NCBI GenBank assembly: GCA_020536535.1
Contig: JAHLWZ010000835.1
Location: forward strand, 1 to 64,000
Length of the DNA: 64,000 nt
Origin: Pelomyxa schiedti
Taxonomy: Eukaryota > Evosea > Pelobiontida > Pelomyxidae
Direction: 5' to 3'
Shown: positions 12,023 to 26,443 of the stretch, piece after piece
Layout of the letters: every line of letters starts with the position of its first letter
Numbering within the stretch: the first letter of the stretch is position 1
Made by a program: the position numbers and the translations under genes
Notes under the pieces: generated by a model
Databases searched by the model: none
Seen by the model: the letters and a program-made list of their open reading frames with translations, nothing else
Told to the model about the DNA's origin: nothing

Positions 12023-14144
12023 ATGAATGTGGTTCTCTGTAACACTATCGACCGTCTCATCAAGAGCCCCGTGAAGCAGTCGTCTTTGCAAGGTACCACA
12101 ATTCCTACTGTTTATTGTCGCTTCATTTTGTTTTTTTTTCTCAAAGAAAAAAAAATTAGTGGTAGGCACATCAGTGTGGGATAAAGTAACCCAAATACCA
12201 CCAACAATAAGCTCTCTAACAAGCCTGGAGGAAATAAATTGTATGCAAGAGGCTCAGCTCTCGGTTGATTAACTCTCATTTCAAGTGAGTAACCAGCAAG
12301 TGCAAAAACTGCCAAATGAAATTAGCTGTCTGACTGCCCTCCAGAAATTAGAAAGTATGTCACCAACTAAACTCTCCCCTTCTTAACGGAACACAGTTGG
12401 AGATAACAAGCTTTCTTCTTTGCCTCTTTGTATTTCATGTTTAACGAGTTTGAAGCATTTATACTGTAGGACACGCCCCTCATTTCAATTTTATCTGTTT
12501 AATATGTATAGTGTGGGGAAATCTGTTCACCACATTCCCTGAGGAAACTACCTCATTGACACAACTGACAACACTGGATTGTACACACCCCTCCACTTCA
12601 ATTTTCCCTTATTTTTTTTAGTGGACAAGAATAATATTTCCTCGTTGCCTTCCAGTATTTCTAGCCTAACTTCACTGGAAACCTTGTACAGTGTGCTTAT
12701 CTATTTCCCTTTTGCTCTGTATTCGCTCATTACATTATAGTGAGTGAAAATAAGATCACTCAAATTCCACCTGAAATATCCAACCTCATAAATTTGAAGC
12801 ACCTAAACCGTATTCCTAGCTTTTCTCCTTCCAAAACTCATCACTTTTAGTTTCACAAGCAAACATATACGAATTTCCACCTGAGATTTCTAATCTAACA
12901 AATTTGCAGAAGATTAATCGTGTGTCAGAAGTCGGTTTTTTTTGTTCTCTAAGAATTCACAGTGAGTGGCAATAATATAAAATCTATTCCTCCTTCCATT
13001 GGGGTTTGCAACTCCTTAGAAGAAATGAATGGTATGCCATAATTTTTTTTTTCTTTTACGTACTCACACCAACTAGTGGAGAATAACAATATCACGGAAC
13101 TTCCTACTGAAATAGGTAGTTTGACACGTCTAGAAACTCTTAATTGTACGTATTTTTGTGGTCAGTCTCTATCCAACTCTTCCTCAGTATCGCAGACAAA
13201 AGTTTCTGAGCTGCCAAGCTCGGTGAGTTGCCTTGCGAAATTGCACACCCTCAATAGTACTCTCCTAAAGAACATTATCCTTGTAATTCAACCACACTAG
13301 TGAGCAAATGCAACTTTAGCTGTTTCCCGCAGACTATTAGTAGCCTAACCAGTTTAAAGACTTTGATTTGTAAGTACCATTACCCTAGCCTAGGTATTCT
13401 AACTGCTACCTAGTATTCGGAAACAGCATTTCCGAAGTACCACTGTCGATAAGCTGCCTAACCCGCCTAGAACAAATAAATGGCACTCCTTCTCCTTCTT
13501 TTCCCAATTCTTACCTTTCCTTAGTTCAGAACAACCTGCTAAAGCGGTTGCCAATAATGTCTATTGGGCTTCTACACAAGCTTCGTTCACTTCTAAGTGT
13601 GTTTCTTGTATCCCCTGGTGTTTCCCTAAATTCGATTTCCAAGTTGACGGGAACCCGTTAGACCGGGGCTTGCTTCCAAACAGATTTGGCAATACTTTAG
13701 CAAAGTTACAGGAATTGTACAAAAAGAACAGGCTCGTGGTAATGATGGTATGTATCGAACCCCAACAACATTTCCGAACACAAAATCCCAAAAAGATATG
13801 TGGGTGGAAGCAACATGGAGGAAACTGGGGTGTTCTATCACCGCCATTACTACGGGAAATCCTTGTAGTGGCTATTGGGGAGGAGTTTCCAATATTAACA
13901 CTGTAAATTGTATTAACAAGAAACGCATTTTGGAATTTATTCCACAACAAAATCGCCTGCTGGCTCAAAATCAATTTACAGAGGTGTCTTCAAGTTCAAT
14001 CATGCGTGTGTGGGTTGCTTCTGTTTTTCGGAAGCCCTTGATGAAACCTATTGTGATTGTGACTACCGCAATCTGTTTTTTCTGTCAGTCAAAGATAATG
14101 TGTGGGGGAACTCACACAACAAGTTACACAAATCACTAGGATAG
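12023..14144 (+). CDS. Leucine-rich repeat protein with one repeat per exon and possible LIM-like C-terminus
   Basis: The start exon (12023-12092, 70 nt) ends in phase 1. An 81-nt LRR exon follows (12160-12240), then eleven consecutive exons of exactly 69 nt (23 codons), all in phase 1: 12286, 12397, 12512, 12622, 12741, 12851, 12963, 13077, 13188, 13301 and 13414. A 72-nt exon lies at 13525-13596. Each 69-nt exon encodes one LRR of the form NNxIxxLPxxISxLTxLExL, for example NNISSLPSSISSLTSLETL. Introns are 41-50 nt; the one after 13482 begins GC instead of GT. The C-terminal exon after about 13990 reads NHACVGCFCFSEALDETYC then DCDYRNLFF, which resembles the second half of a LIM zinc finger. 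That part is weak because one Cys/His spacing is off. The stop TAG at 14142-14144 lies inside the opposite-strand transporter gene. Confidence 0.7.
13483..13524 (+). other. GC-AG intron in the LRR gene
   Basis: The 69-nt LRR exon 13414-13482 is followed by gcactcc, not gt, and the next exon starts after ttag at 13525. The exon length, phase and repeat register of all neighbours fix this boundary, so it is a non-canonical GC-AG intron of 42 nt. Confidence 0.85.
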
Positions 14145-15986
14145 GGGAAATTCGTTCTGGTATTACTTTGTATTCCGCCAGAAGGTAAATTATAAATCCC
14201 ATGCAGGGTCCGCCAACCTCAATAGGAAATCAGGTACGAATTGTGTAATTTGGGTATACATTTCCAAGACCCAACGCAAATTCAAATAAGGCACCAGATG
14301 ACACGTCAACACTCCCCACCTCAAAACTGTAGCACAGTCCAGAGGAGTAAATTGTACTATACGTCAGCCCAAAAGCAATCAGGCCAGCTTCCACTAATAT
14401 AGATCCCGGAACTGAAAACTGTGTTAGTGCCAGTTTTATCATAGCGAATGTAATGAGGTGATTCATACCAATGTCTCCCGAAAATACTACAATAGAAATT
14501 ACAGCTACCTAAGTTCGGTGCATTAAAAAGAAGGAAGGGAACTGGAACATACAGCAAAGCTAACAGGTAGAGATATGGATGTGACAATTGGGGTCACAAG
14601 TGTCCTGTACCAAATCCGAGTAAAAAACAACGTTGTAAACCCAACAACACGAGTGAACATCCATGTGGCGCCCATAAGAGCTTGGAATTTAAATGGTATC
14701 TGGATCATAAACAGGTTGGGTAGCGTCAGTGAGTAATTGGGTACAAACTCCTATGTCGCCAAGAATTACTGGTAAGTATGGAGTCAATGAACACATCACA
14801 AGTGTCATCATTGGCAATTGAAATTTTACGATCGTGTTGCACCTCAGAGAGACCAAAGGTATATGAACCTAGGTTTTTGTCATCTACTACCTGTAACGCT
14901 TCGGAGGAAACCTTTTTGTGATCCTCTTTAATGTTGTGAGGAGCAGGATTGGAAGTGAACCAAAATAGCAAGCATAACGTCACCGCATGGATTCCAGCAA
15001 CTCCACAAAGTGTCTCCAATGCGTAGCGACTTATCATGGGGGTAATAGCGAAAACAGCTACAACGACAGCTGAACTCCAAGTCATGTTGTATATTCCAAC
15101 TGTCCACTCCAAAGGCTTATTGCGAGAAGTAGTGTCTTAAGGAAATGCCTAACGTCAGAGTACCACCAACGCGAAAAACGGAGGAACAAAACACAGAACT
15201 AGTAAAAGATATAACCCAAGAAAATACAAAGTGATAAATGGAAAAGCGTACAGCTTTCGCACGAAGGCCAGAGCATGCAACAAACAAATGAATAGGGAAT
15301 TGCGGTAAAGTAAATGGGAAGTCCGTATCTAACAATAGTTTTATGCTGACTTAAAAATGGTGAGGAAGTACCTTCTAGCAGCCTCTTGTCCGAAGGCTTT
15401 ATCACAAACGAGGGGTACACACACAATCATACCTACTTACTGTCAACTCTGGATGGTCAGAAGATAGGGCACCCACCACATAGGATCTGGGTGGCTGCAA
15501 ACATCTTTCTGGCAGTCATTCCATACGCGGCAAACTTTTTAAGAATTAAATTGCTTGCAAGAGGAGCAGCCATTGAAGTCAGTCCTAGTCCAATACCCAG
15601 AATATACAGCTGCATTGCATTGAATCCATAGAACTCTGTGGGAAGATGAGCATATGCACACTCCTCTGGATATGAAGGAGGGTCGTACCACTGGCGATGA
15701 AGTAAATGGCAGTCGTGAGAATGCAAGAGCCTGAAGCAACGAAGAACAAAAAAACCAGAATGAGAACCATGTTCACGGGCACGTGCTGCGCATCCGTAGG
15801 GTTGGAATTAAGTGTGCTTGGCACAACGCCAACACTGCCATCGCCACTTTTTCGTGCAGTATCGTTAATGCAGATCTCGGCATCAGACGGTGGTGACGAA
15901 GGTGTAGATCCAACGATAATGGCACCATTCGCACCGTGCGGAAAAAGATACTCCTCGTTAGCACTCAATCCCGGTCCCGTGGCCAT
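14089..15986 (-). CDS. Major facilitator superfamily transporter
   Basis: Start ATG 15986 (MATGPGLSANEEYLFPHG). The reading frame is open for about 420 nt further upstream but without an ATG. Exons encode hydrophobic helices typical of MFS proteins: NAMQLYILGIGLGLTSMAAP (about 15570), WTVGIYNMTWSSAVVVAVFA followed by ITPMISRYALETL (about 15000-15100), a hydrophilic loop with HNIKEDHKKVSS (about 14920), and VEAGLIAFGLTYSTIYSSGL with FALGLGN before the last intron. The final exon reads VGGPCMGFIIYLLAEYK and ends TGA at 14089-14091. The helix pattern YNMTWS and the late LGxG-GP motif match MFS sugar-phosphate or drug-type carriers. The substrate cannot be inferred. The 3' end overlaps the last coding exon of the LRR gene on the other strand. 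Confidence 0.65.
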
Positions 15987-16595
15987 GGTGGGAACTTTTA
16001 TTGTACTACTCGCTTTGAGAGGAACAAGACGCCCGGTGCATCTTGCCCATTCTAGAAGCACGTAGAACGAATGATTATAATATCCGATTTCAAAGCCATC
16101 CAAATCAAAAACACTTGGACACAGATCTATGCACCATTCACTCCCCAATTCCTCTGATTGTTTCAGAGGGCAAAAACAAACCTCAGCTTTTGTTTGGGCT
16201 GAGTTTCTAACAAGGAGGTGTTGTTGAGGGAAATTTCGGCTTCTCACTTTTTTCCTCGAATCCAGTAGTTCCGCGACACAGAAATCTCCGTTCGAAGGGT
16301 TTTCAGTGAGAAAGGAAAATAAATAACCAATATGCAACGAGGCAGGCCACCGCCCGCTGTTTGGCGCACGCCGACTTTCGTCGGGTACAACATTATGGGT
16401 CTTAGACACCCTCGTTTTTTTTACTTATTTCAACGTCGCGTAGTCATTTTTATTATTACTTTTTTTTTTCCCCCTCTGCCGCTGCTGTGTCGCATAGATC
16501 TCGGCTGTTACTTATGCAACGAACTAATAATAAATAGACTGTTGTGTGACCCGTTTGTCGATGGGACCGGACTGAGTCGCGGCCAACACCCCTCA
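15987..16595. promoter_or_regulatory. Divergent intergenic region
   Basis: About 609 bp separate the MFS gene start (minus) from the giant gene start (plus). It contains a T-run near 16459-16468 and, on the minus strand, an open frame without ATG. No tRNA or other gene was recognised. It presumably contains the promoters of both genes. Confidence 0.3.
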
Positions 16596-19500
16596 ATGAC
16601 AATGAAGGCATTAAACGAAATGTTAATGGCACTGATCTCGTCTCCGCCTCGTGACTTACCCGTACCAGTGCGTTCCCCCCCCTTTTTTTTTAACTTACGT
16701 ATTACATTCCACTTTTCTCTTCTATATTGGTTTTAATATAAAAAAGGGAGCTGTGCAGCCAACAGCGAGTGTTGCCACACCAACTCAACCGTCAGGCTCC
16801 CCTGATTCGTCTTCTACAGCGGTCACACCACAAGGTGTATCTGTTGCAGTAGCCGCTGCCGCACCACCAGAACAGAGACCCTCTGAGAGACCTCTTTTTT
16901 CTCCAATAAGTTCTATCAAGATAAATCTTTCCAAGAGTTAATGGGATTTGGTAGATCTAACAATTCTGGGTGAAGTGAGAGAGATGCTGGCTTCTTGTGG
17001 TGAATACACATCCGCTCTTGCTTCTTGTACTAAGCCTGAACAAATTGCAAACTTCATTACCAGTATGAATATTGTGCATGTTTCTCTTGCTTGCTAATTT
17101 CATAAGTTTTGCGACGAAAAATTACCGCTCTTGGGGTTGGACAGATGCTTCTTGTACCAGGTGGATGGAATGGACTTACTTCAACTTCATGGTTAACACA
17201 TATCGTTGAAAGAACCAGTCCAACTCAGTCAGTCTTTTTTGTCTCTCTTACAGCTGATTACTTAAAGATTTGCATTCATCACTTGCAATGCGGGATTAGG
17301 ACTTGAGTATCACCCCAGTATGCCACGAGACAGCGCCAAGATGCTTTATAAAACGTGTTTACGCATCGAGAGAATACCTCAAGAACGCATAACGGATGCA
17401 GCATTCTGGTCTCTTCTTCTGTCACTTTGGACAACGGAGTCAGAATACAATCGTGTAGAGGTAGTCGTTATGAGTGCTGCGCTCAGGCATTACCACTAAA
17501 ATCTAGATAATTTATGATGCCCTTCTACCTTGGCTTGCTGGGGGTAGGAACAGCCTTGGTGAAGCTAGAAATGGTGAAAGATTGTTATCACAAGCTTTCA
17601 TTGAAACTTATTCCGACCCTGCTGCTGATTGGCGGAGTCCCCAGTGCTCTAACACTTCTGCAACCAAGTAATAATACGAAGCCTAAGTCTACGTGTTCTC
17701 ATTTATACCCATAGGAGTGTTGTTGAAGCTATGAGATATGTACTAAGGAAGAGGGGGATGTCCAGAGACCAGACAAAACAATTGATCTTCTGTTTAAGGC
17801 GGTCTTTTGTACAAAAAGCAGGGAAAGATTTATTCAAAGAACAAAGTGGAAGGTTCACACTCACCATCAACATACTCTATTTTCTTAGCTTTCCTACAGC
17901 TGGTCAGAGGAATTAATACTGCGAGCTTCCCTCTGCGGACTTACAGAGGGTTCAAGAAACCCTTCACGTGGTGCACCCCTTCCAGTGGTCGATGTTAAAG
18001 TACTTACAATGGGATGCCTCCATCTATGCTATGTTGCAGCGAAAGAGAGTGAGGCTGGACGAATTTCAAATCTGGTTTTTCTTTTTCTCCCCTCCCTTCT
18101 TCCCCTCTTCTTAACTAGTATTCTTAGATGTTACGCCGAGTCAAAGAATGTGTTGAAGTTGTGCAAGCCATGGTTTCTGCATCCCCACAACAAGAAGGTC
18201 TTGATGGACTTCCCCCTGTACTGAAGGCAGAAATGTGTTCTCCTAACAAGGGGTAAGACAATGATTGCACCCGTAACCAGTCATTAACCTTTACAAGGTT
18301 TTTGGGCTTTCATTTACTTACTGAGACAAATGTTGACAAATACATTGGTGAACAATTTACTCCTACACCGCCACCAAACACAGATATTCTTTCCATTCCT
18401 CCGTTGGTTGAAAGGTAAGAAATTGATCTTCTTAAATGCACTCAAATACATGAAGTGCTGCCCAGGCACTGAGTGCAGTAGAGCAATGTATTCTAATATG
18501 TGATGAACTATTGGCCCGTTCACAGGACTCATCCACCTCAAGTCGCCTGTCAATCCACTTGCAGGTCCCTTGTTTTCCTTTCCTCTCTTTACTTTCATAC
18601 TCAACTTGTATCATATGTAGGTTATTTGTATCATAACACAACTTTTTACGGAGGTGCTTCCTCTGCCTCAAACTTTTGATAAGCCGTGTATATATAGAGA
18701 TAGGTCGTGGCTCACAAATTCCTTGTCTTTACCCTGACATTATTGGTAGACATTTCTTCTCCAGGGGTGCACAGCTGAACTTTCTTGAGAAGTTGTATAA
18801 ACTCACTTACACATATGCCTCAATTTGGCAATCAGTAGAACGCCCTACACGCAGTGCTGATTCACAACGTGCTCTTGTAGCAGGCTGCATCATCTGCATT
18901 TTTGATGCTGTTTTACGTTTTGTGGCTGAACACAATCCCCTCGATGTCTCTGTTCTTATGGCTGAGGACGGTGGCTATATGCAGCACCTTGGTGTTTGCA
19001 CCAATAATAGATCTTTTGAAGAAGTATGTGCAACAATGGAGTTGGTTAATCCAGTGCATGCAACTACCAGAAATGCTATGCTTTCTTACCTGAATTTCCT
19101 GAAGTTGACAACGTCAAATCAGTTATTTGCCTACAGGCATCCCGACAAAATAGAAATTAAGAAATATGGGGGAACAGTAACCTTCATGTGCAAACTTCTT
19201 GAACGAAGCAATACTGAAATTCACAGTGGGGGAAGTTCTGAAATGCAATCACTTATGAATTGGCTTCTTGGAAGTGAAATTACTTCCAAGCACCCAGAGT
19301 TCGCCCTTTGGAGAGGTTTGTTATTACCCTCCTCACTTTTCACAAATCTCTAACACCAAGCACACAGATATGGCATTACTTTTCAAGTTTCTTGCTACAA
19401 TGGATACTCTCGAAATGGAGCAACTTCGAATGAGGCAAGCTTTACGGCAAAATCAAAGTTTCCACATATCATTTGAAGATGCTGGAGGAAGGAGAGGTGG

Positions 19501-22500
19501 AAGTGGTTGGAATGTACAAGCTGAACCAATAAAATGGGAAGTTGTGAACTACAGAGGTGTTGATATTGATACCGCTGACGTCAAAGCAATAGCCTTCGGA
19601 ACTCGGGAGATTAACTTTGGTGAAGGTATTAATGTCTTCCTTTGAAGGTAGTTTTTAATTGTTTGATTTTCCTTAGGGCCGGTTGTACAGAGCCCAGCCG
19701 ATGTTGCAAAAATTCTTCGTGTACCTCTTCCCACAGAGGATGATGTCTTACATACTGATGATTTACCAACTTTTGGGGATACACTCAGCAGGGAGGAAAG
19801 TGAGCTGCTTATGTCTTATCTAACTGTTGATTATATGCGCATTCCACTTGTCCTTGGATTTTTCGCTTCTCGTGATCGAGTCATGTACTTGTATAATCCC
19901 CAGCTGCGTGACATGCTTCGTGCTGTCATTTTTGAACCGGGCCCATGGGTTCCCCAAGTTGACCATGAAGCCATATCCCAAGTCCCTGCCCGTCTCAGTG
20001 CTTTGCAAAGCAAACAAAATATTTTAAAGCGGCTTATGTCCGCAACGGCCCCAAAGGATATCAACACGCTTGGTACACCTGATGGCCTACTGTTAAATGA
20101 GTTACGTTACGCATGCTCTGCTTCGTTAGACCCTCTGTTATCCATGTTGCACGTCATAACTGACTTGGCAGATGCATCCCTGCGTTCTACTGACGCCGGG
20201 TTCATTCTTTTTATGATGCAACTTGCAATAGATGTGGACCACTATATAACCTATGTCATCTCAACCTCTTCAATGATTAACGCAAGCCATCCCCTCCCAC
20301 CCGCGGCAATTGCCTCCCTTGAGATGTACCACAAACGGTTGCACGATATGTTGATGGGTACTTGCAAGGGAATCCTCGCACACTGGAACTCAGAAGCCGA
20401 CGCAGACACTGATATTGAAAGTGCTTGTGTAGTGCGAGCTTACATTGCTCTGCTTTACTCTTCGCTGCGACCAAATGAATTGACTTTGGATGTTATCGTT
20501 GACTTCCTTGGAAGCATCGCCTATGTTAGGTTATATATCAGCCCTCATTTGCCTTTTGAACTAAATCGGCACACAGAAACTGGCATGGCTTTGGAATGGG
20601 ACAAAATAGGTCCGATCTTTTATGGGCATCAACTGATGGCGGGTCTGACCCAGAAGCTAGAATGATGCGGTTTCTTCAAGCATATGGGATTGACACAACA
20701 AAAATGGATCGAACAGTAGTTGACCAATTCTTGAAAGACCCCAGCAGGGCTGTTTTCTTGCACATTGATAACAGGGTAATTAGGGCTCCAAGGATTGTGA
20801 AAATCAAAGAGCCAGGAACCGAGGGTGAAGGAATTGATATTGAAAAGCTTCCTCCTGCAGATGTACCTGAGGAGAGACTCTTCAGTTTACTGCAGATACA
20901 CCGCAGGAGGTTAGTTGCATGGCTGGAAGCTGCTCCGACAGGAACTGTTGATTTAGCACTACAACATGTAGTAAGACTAGCCCTCAAGAATCCCCAATTT
21001 GAGTACAGTGGCTGGACACATTCCGGCCGAGGTAAATTTGAAGCTTCTAGGGCAGAAATTTCTTTTGATGCTCAAATGGCTGAATTTCTTTGGAGGAATG
21101 ACGAACTTCGACCCGTTCCTGACAGTATGACACAATTCTCCGATTTTGAAACTCTCTTTGGCAGAGAGGCCCTCCACTGTGGCATGGTTGCACGCAGCAA
21201 TCATCGATTGTGGGTTCACATTGTGGGAACAGACTATGACTTACAACAGTGGGATGTGGCAGGCACTGGTGACCAGGGCACAGGGTGCCCTATGCCGGCC
21301 TCGGGGATTGCTTCTGATGTCTGCGAGATATGTGGGCGCACAGGTCGCTGCTGGAAGTGTCCTACATGCACTGTGTCCAACTGTGGCACAAGTATGGATC
21401 CTGGTACACCGTGTTCTGTGTGTGGTACCCCCAAGTCTGGTGGGTCTAGCTCCCAGAATGAGAATGAGAATGAGACATCTGAGGGAGGTGACGAGGAAGA
21501 AGAAATTCCTCATCTTCCTCCAATTCGTTACAATTCCGTGTTATACAATAGGGTGTGGGATCACACCACTGCTGCTCAGCCCCCACCTGAAACCCCTCCA
21601 ACTGAGCAGTGGTTTGGTTTCGTACTTGCTCCCATTCTTCGAACACTTGGTCCCATTCGCTACGAGTTCCTCCTCCCACAAGAAATACTCTCTCGCGAAG
21701 CTCGGTTCGCTCACCTTTTGTGTTGTCCCAACTATGGAAAACCACAGGCCACTTGGAAGGAAATAACCATAAGCCGTAATACTGGAGGTATTTATGTTTA
21801 CAATTTGCAAGACTGGGGAAGGCGGTTATACCGATCACTCGTATACTCTTCAAAATGCAGTCTGAGCCTTCACAGTATGGCACCAGAAGCTATTGCACGT
21901 GCACAGGCTGGAGTACCTGAAAGCGCTTGTACAGCAGCTGGAAATTGGAAACAAGGAAGAAAAGTAGGTGAGTCTCTGGTGATTACCAGAAGGAATACCA
22001 AGCTTGGTGGAAGAGAAACGTACATACCTCCTCGCCTATTACAAGTAAGAATCTTTCCCATTCTAAAAAACTCCTCAATTTTTATTAAGGGTGTAGTACC
22101 TGGTGCCCTACTGGAAGCGTATCATATGTGGCAGGGTGAAGATAGTGTCATTCGCGGGGAGCCAATTGATCCCCAGTCTCAGTGGTTCGGCTATAGTGTC
22201 GAAATTACCATCAACAATGATAAAACTGCAAAAATTATTCGGAGGACTGCAGGTTCCTACACCCCAATCAAAACAAATGCCCCGATCTTTGCGTCATCGC
22301 TTCTACGTTATACCCGAACTGTGAACACCACAACCAACAATGGTCTGACACAATTGATGAACATGGGGTTTTCTGCCGCCGTTTGCAAGCTAGCACTTAG
22401 GCACTGCTCAAATAACACTGAAGCGGCAGCTGCTTGGCTGCTAGACGATAGCAACATGATGGAGATTGCGGGCGCAATGTCCACAGACGACCGTCCATCC

Positions 22501-25500
22501 ACACAACAAGGATTACTGCCTCTATTGGAAGAAGAAGGCTTTGGACACAACTCCAGTGTTTATGCCATGAACCTCTTTGGAGGTGATTTGGCTCACGCAA
22601 GGTCATGGTTGCTGGATGACTGCAATAAAGAAGTCATAGCGTCCCTGGAAACAACCCAAAAGCCCAAGCTTGCGTCAGAACCTGTTGCTGCCAGCCCAAC
22701 AACACAACCACAAGCAGTGAGTAGAGTAGGAGAATTGGAGCTGTTCAATCTCTTGGATTCTGAACCTGGAACTATGCTCCACCGATTAGTGCAATTACTT
22801 TCCAGGATTGAAGACGCATCACACATCCTTGTTTGGGGTGTCCCAGGTGACTTGCGGCAGTCTGCCCGAACAGACCGTAACTTCGTGAAAATATCTGCAG
22901 TGGAACTTCCACGAATAAAAGTGAAGTTCCAGCCTATGCAAGACGACGATGGTGTTGTGCGCCTATTTTTACTTGATCATGCTGGGTGGTTTGTAAGTGA
23001 TACCGCCACTGAAGGCCATATGGCAGGGTCAGGCTTCATTCAAAAGTTATTAGGAGGCATAGAAAATTGTCTTCTTCTAGAAAATCAATGCCGAGGTACA
23101 TTGTCTTTCATTGTATGAATAATGGTAACTTTTGTGTCAGAATTCCGAGTAATGGTTGCCAATCATGACTTGTATCGCCCACAAATATTCGGTCGCCCCT
23201 TCTCTACTCGACTTGTGTGCGACAGGGGTTCACTTGGTTGGACTGGAGTAATGGATATGAGATACTTCCTATATCCAGTTCACACAAGCAAAACTTTCCT
23301 TCTCACACCGTCCTTAAGCTCCCTTCTTTACCTTATTCTTCTCCGCGTTCTGAACAGGGAGTATGCCACAGCATTCCGTCTGATAGAAGGCTGTTATGTT
23401 GATACCACTTTTACTGCGGATGAAAGGTGGATCTTCTCGCAATTCGAAAGGACCATGGATGACCGGCACCCTGATGCTCACGCCATACGATTAAAGCTGT
23501 CTCTTGCTATTATGCATAGTGATAATCGGGTGCCATGGGAAGTTCACCAAGAGATGGATAAATACTTATCCAAGCTTGATCACGTATCCAGTGGGTGCAA
23601 GATTATACCTGAAGAAGAAATCGATCTCATGCTCCATTGCAAGCAAGCAACGGCTAGGCTACGCAACAGACTGGAGTTCCTAACAGCAATGCTAAGGCAC
23701 CGAAATTCTGCTGACCCCTCAGCTTTACCCCCTACAGTGACTCTAAAACCAGAACCTCCGAAGGTTGGTGGACAACCTTGGCTGAAAATGTCAACTTTGA
23801 CACCAATGTACCTTGACCACCATGGCCAACGTTTAACAAATTTAAAGTTCAAACTCCCAAGAGGTCTTCGGGTTCTTAGTGACGAGGCCCTTATTTCCAT
23901 GATATGGAAGCAAGATATTATGATTGACCAAGAAAGTGGCACCAACAAAAATCTTGGGTTTTTGTTCTTGTACGAGATTCTACGTGGCCAAATAAATATT
24001 CGTTTCAAAGGAGACGAAATATCACAGTCATTTGGTGAGTTGTACTCCCGCTGCTTCCACTTGAAGCTGTCAAGATGGGGAAGGGAAACTGTGGAAGAGG
24101 GAGAAGTTGAGAGCAGTTCTTCAGCTCAAATGGCAGCCCTGGCTGCTCTAAGCTGGGGAAAGTTATCTACTGACCCGAATGTATCATTGCCTCAAGTACC
24201 CGTGGATGACCGTACAACACACATGCTTGGTGAAGGCATCAATATATATAGTGCTGCGGCACGTGGTACCCCAATTAAAACATTTATGGAACGTCTGTAC
24301 AGTGACCTTACAAACGTGCTTGTTTCCAAGAGGGCCATACAAGATTCTACCCAAGCTGCACTTGGCATTGTTAGAACCAGTATATTAACCAGCAACACTC
24401 TGCGGGTTCCTGCAAACCCCCCTCCACCAGTGATATCAGCACTTCTGGATACCTCATGCAGTGTTCGCACTCTCCACACTTCCTCGTTCACTGGCACAGA
24501 TCTTTCTTGTTTTGCCTCTGCTCCCCTAGGTTTACCCCAACTGCAGGAGTATGTACTTCTGAGTGAAACACCCGAGACTGCCCTTGCTTCCCTTCCTTTC
24601 GACCTTACTTTTCATGGAACGTCACACACAGTTGTGGCTCAAGATATTTTGAAGAGAATGAATGATGATACGGTATTGTACGCAGCTGGAACCAGCAAGC
24701 AACGCACTCCGTACATTATACATATGTCTCCACTGGAAATTGAGCAGTTTGTTGCAAATCCAAGAATCCCGAACTTTGCGCAAGCCATTGAATCACTTAA
24801 CTCACTCATTGCAAAATTACACGCTCTTCAACAGGCGGATTCCAATATAGTGGAGCGCACAATAACTGAAATTATCCAAGCAGCGAACAATGTTGTGCTT
24901 GATGCCTCTGGGGAAATGACTGAAGAGCAGGCAAGGCGTTACAGGTTTGTAATGCGCCGTACTGCAGGGTACTTGCAACAAATCAACATGCTGTTTGCCT
25001 CTGCAACTTTGCTTTCCCAGCATGCAGAAGAGGATTTACGGCAACTGAATCCTTACATTGAGGCACCAGACCATATTTTGGATAAAGTTTCCTCTGTCAT
25101 GCTTTACTGTTCTCGTGTGAGCCAAGCAAATCGAGCAATTATGCAAGCAACGTCTTTACGAACTTTGATGCAGCATATTTCCAAACGCAGACCAGGATTT
25201 TTCACATCGGGTTCTAATGCAAACCTTCTCACACGTTCCTTCATGACTGGGCCCGACCCAGTGGTGGTGGAGCGCATCAACAACTTTGCTTCAACACTTG
25301 CTGAGACTCTCTTGTGCCGTCGCTTCTTTATTTCCAATGAGGATTCTGAAACCCACAATAGAACAGTGGATCCACGTTTCATGGTGTTCGAATATCTCTT
25401 TGATTTCATTCTGAGACGAAGACAAGTAGAAATGGTTCAGTCATTCATTGCCAAAGCACGTGCTGGTGACTCCAGTGTACAACAAATGATTATGGGTGCA

Positions 25501-26411
25501 GGAAAAACAACAGTCGTTGGTCCTTTGCTATGCCTGATCCTTGCAGACGGTGACACTTTAGTGTCACAAGTTATGCCAACAGCCTTATTGGAACAAACTC
25601 GTAACGTACTGCGCAGCTGCTTCAACACGATTGTAGTAAAGCATGTGTTTACTTTGCAGTTCGAACGTGGCGTGGATGACAGTAGAGAGCTTGTTTCAAC
25701 TCTATTTTCCAAGTTGGATCGCACTCGTAAACAACGCGGAGTTATCTGTGCCTCCCCGGAATCCATTAAGTCTTTGATGTTGAAATTTGTAGAACAGCTT
25801 CATGCCATTGAACAAGTCAATATAAACAGCTTGACCCCAACAGGCTCCCAAAGGACTACAGTTGAATCTGTACGCATGCGTGACCAGCTCCTAGCACGCA
25901 GCGATATGGCAGATGAACTGGTCAAGATTCTTGATATGTGGAAGCGTGGGGTTCTTATAATGGATGAAGTTGATGTACTACTCCATCCCCTGAGATCTGA
26001 GCTCAATTTCCCCATTGGACATAAGGACGCCATTGACATGTCTGGCCATCGCTGGGATTTGCCAATTCACCTCATTGATGCAATCTTCTTTGCAACCACT
26101 GGCCGTAGTTCTTGTGACGTACAGACTTTCTCAAAACAAGCAGCTGCACTCAAAGTCGATCCTGCTGCTCTCCTCAAAAGCATATCCGTTGCAGTTTCTC
26201 AAGGATTTGACGCACACAAAATGCAACACCAACCGCACCTTGTTCTTTTGGACCAGGATTGGTACCATGGCTCTCTAAAGCCACTTTTGGCTCAATGGGC
26301 ATTGTTATGGCTATATGACCGATTTGTTGGTGCTGTCACTGTTCCTAGTGAAATACTTTACAGTTACATAACTGGTGAAAATCCTGACACCCATAGAACA
26401 AAAGTATCAAC

Positions 26412-26443
<32 letters not shown>

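Noticed and set aside
16939-16941. In-frame TAA inside the giant gene, suggesting stop-codon readthrough
   Set aside because: A donor at 16835 (caag|gtgtat) and an acceptor ending gtag at 16954 join the frame as GAT-CTA-ACA and remove the stop, so a normal 120-nt intron explains it.
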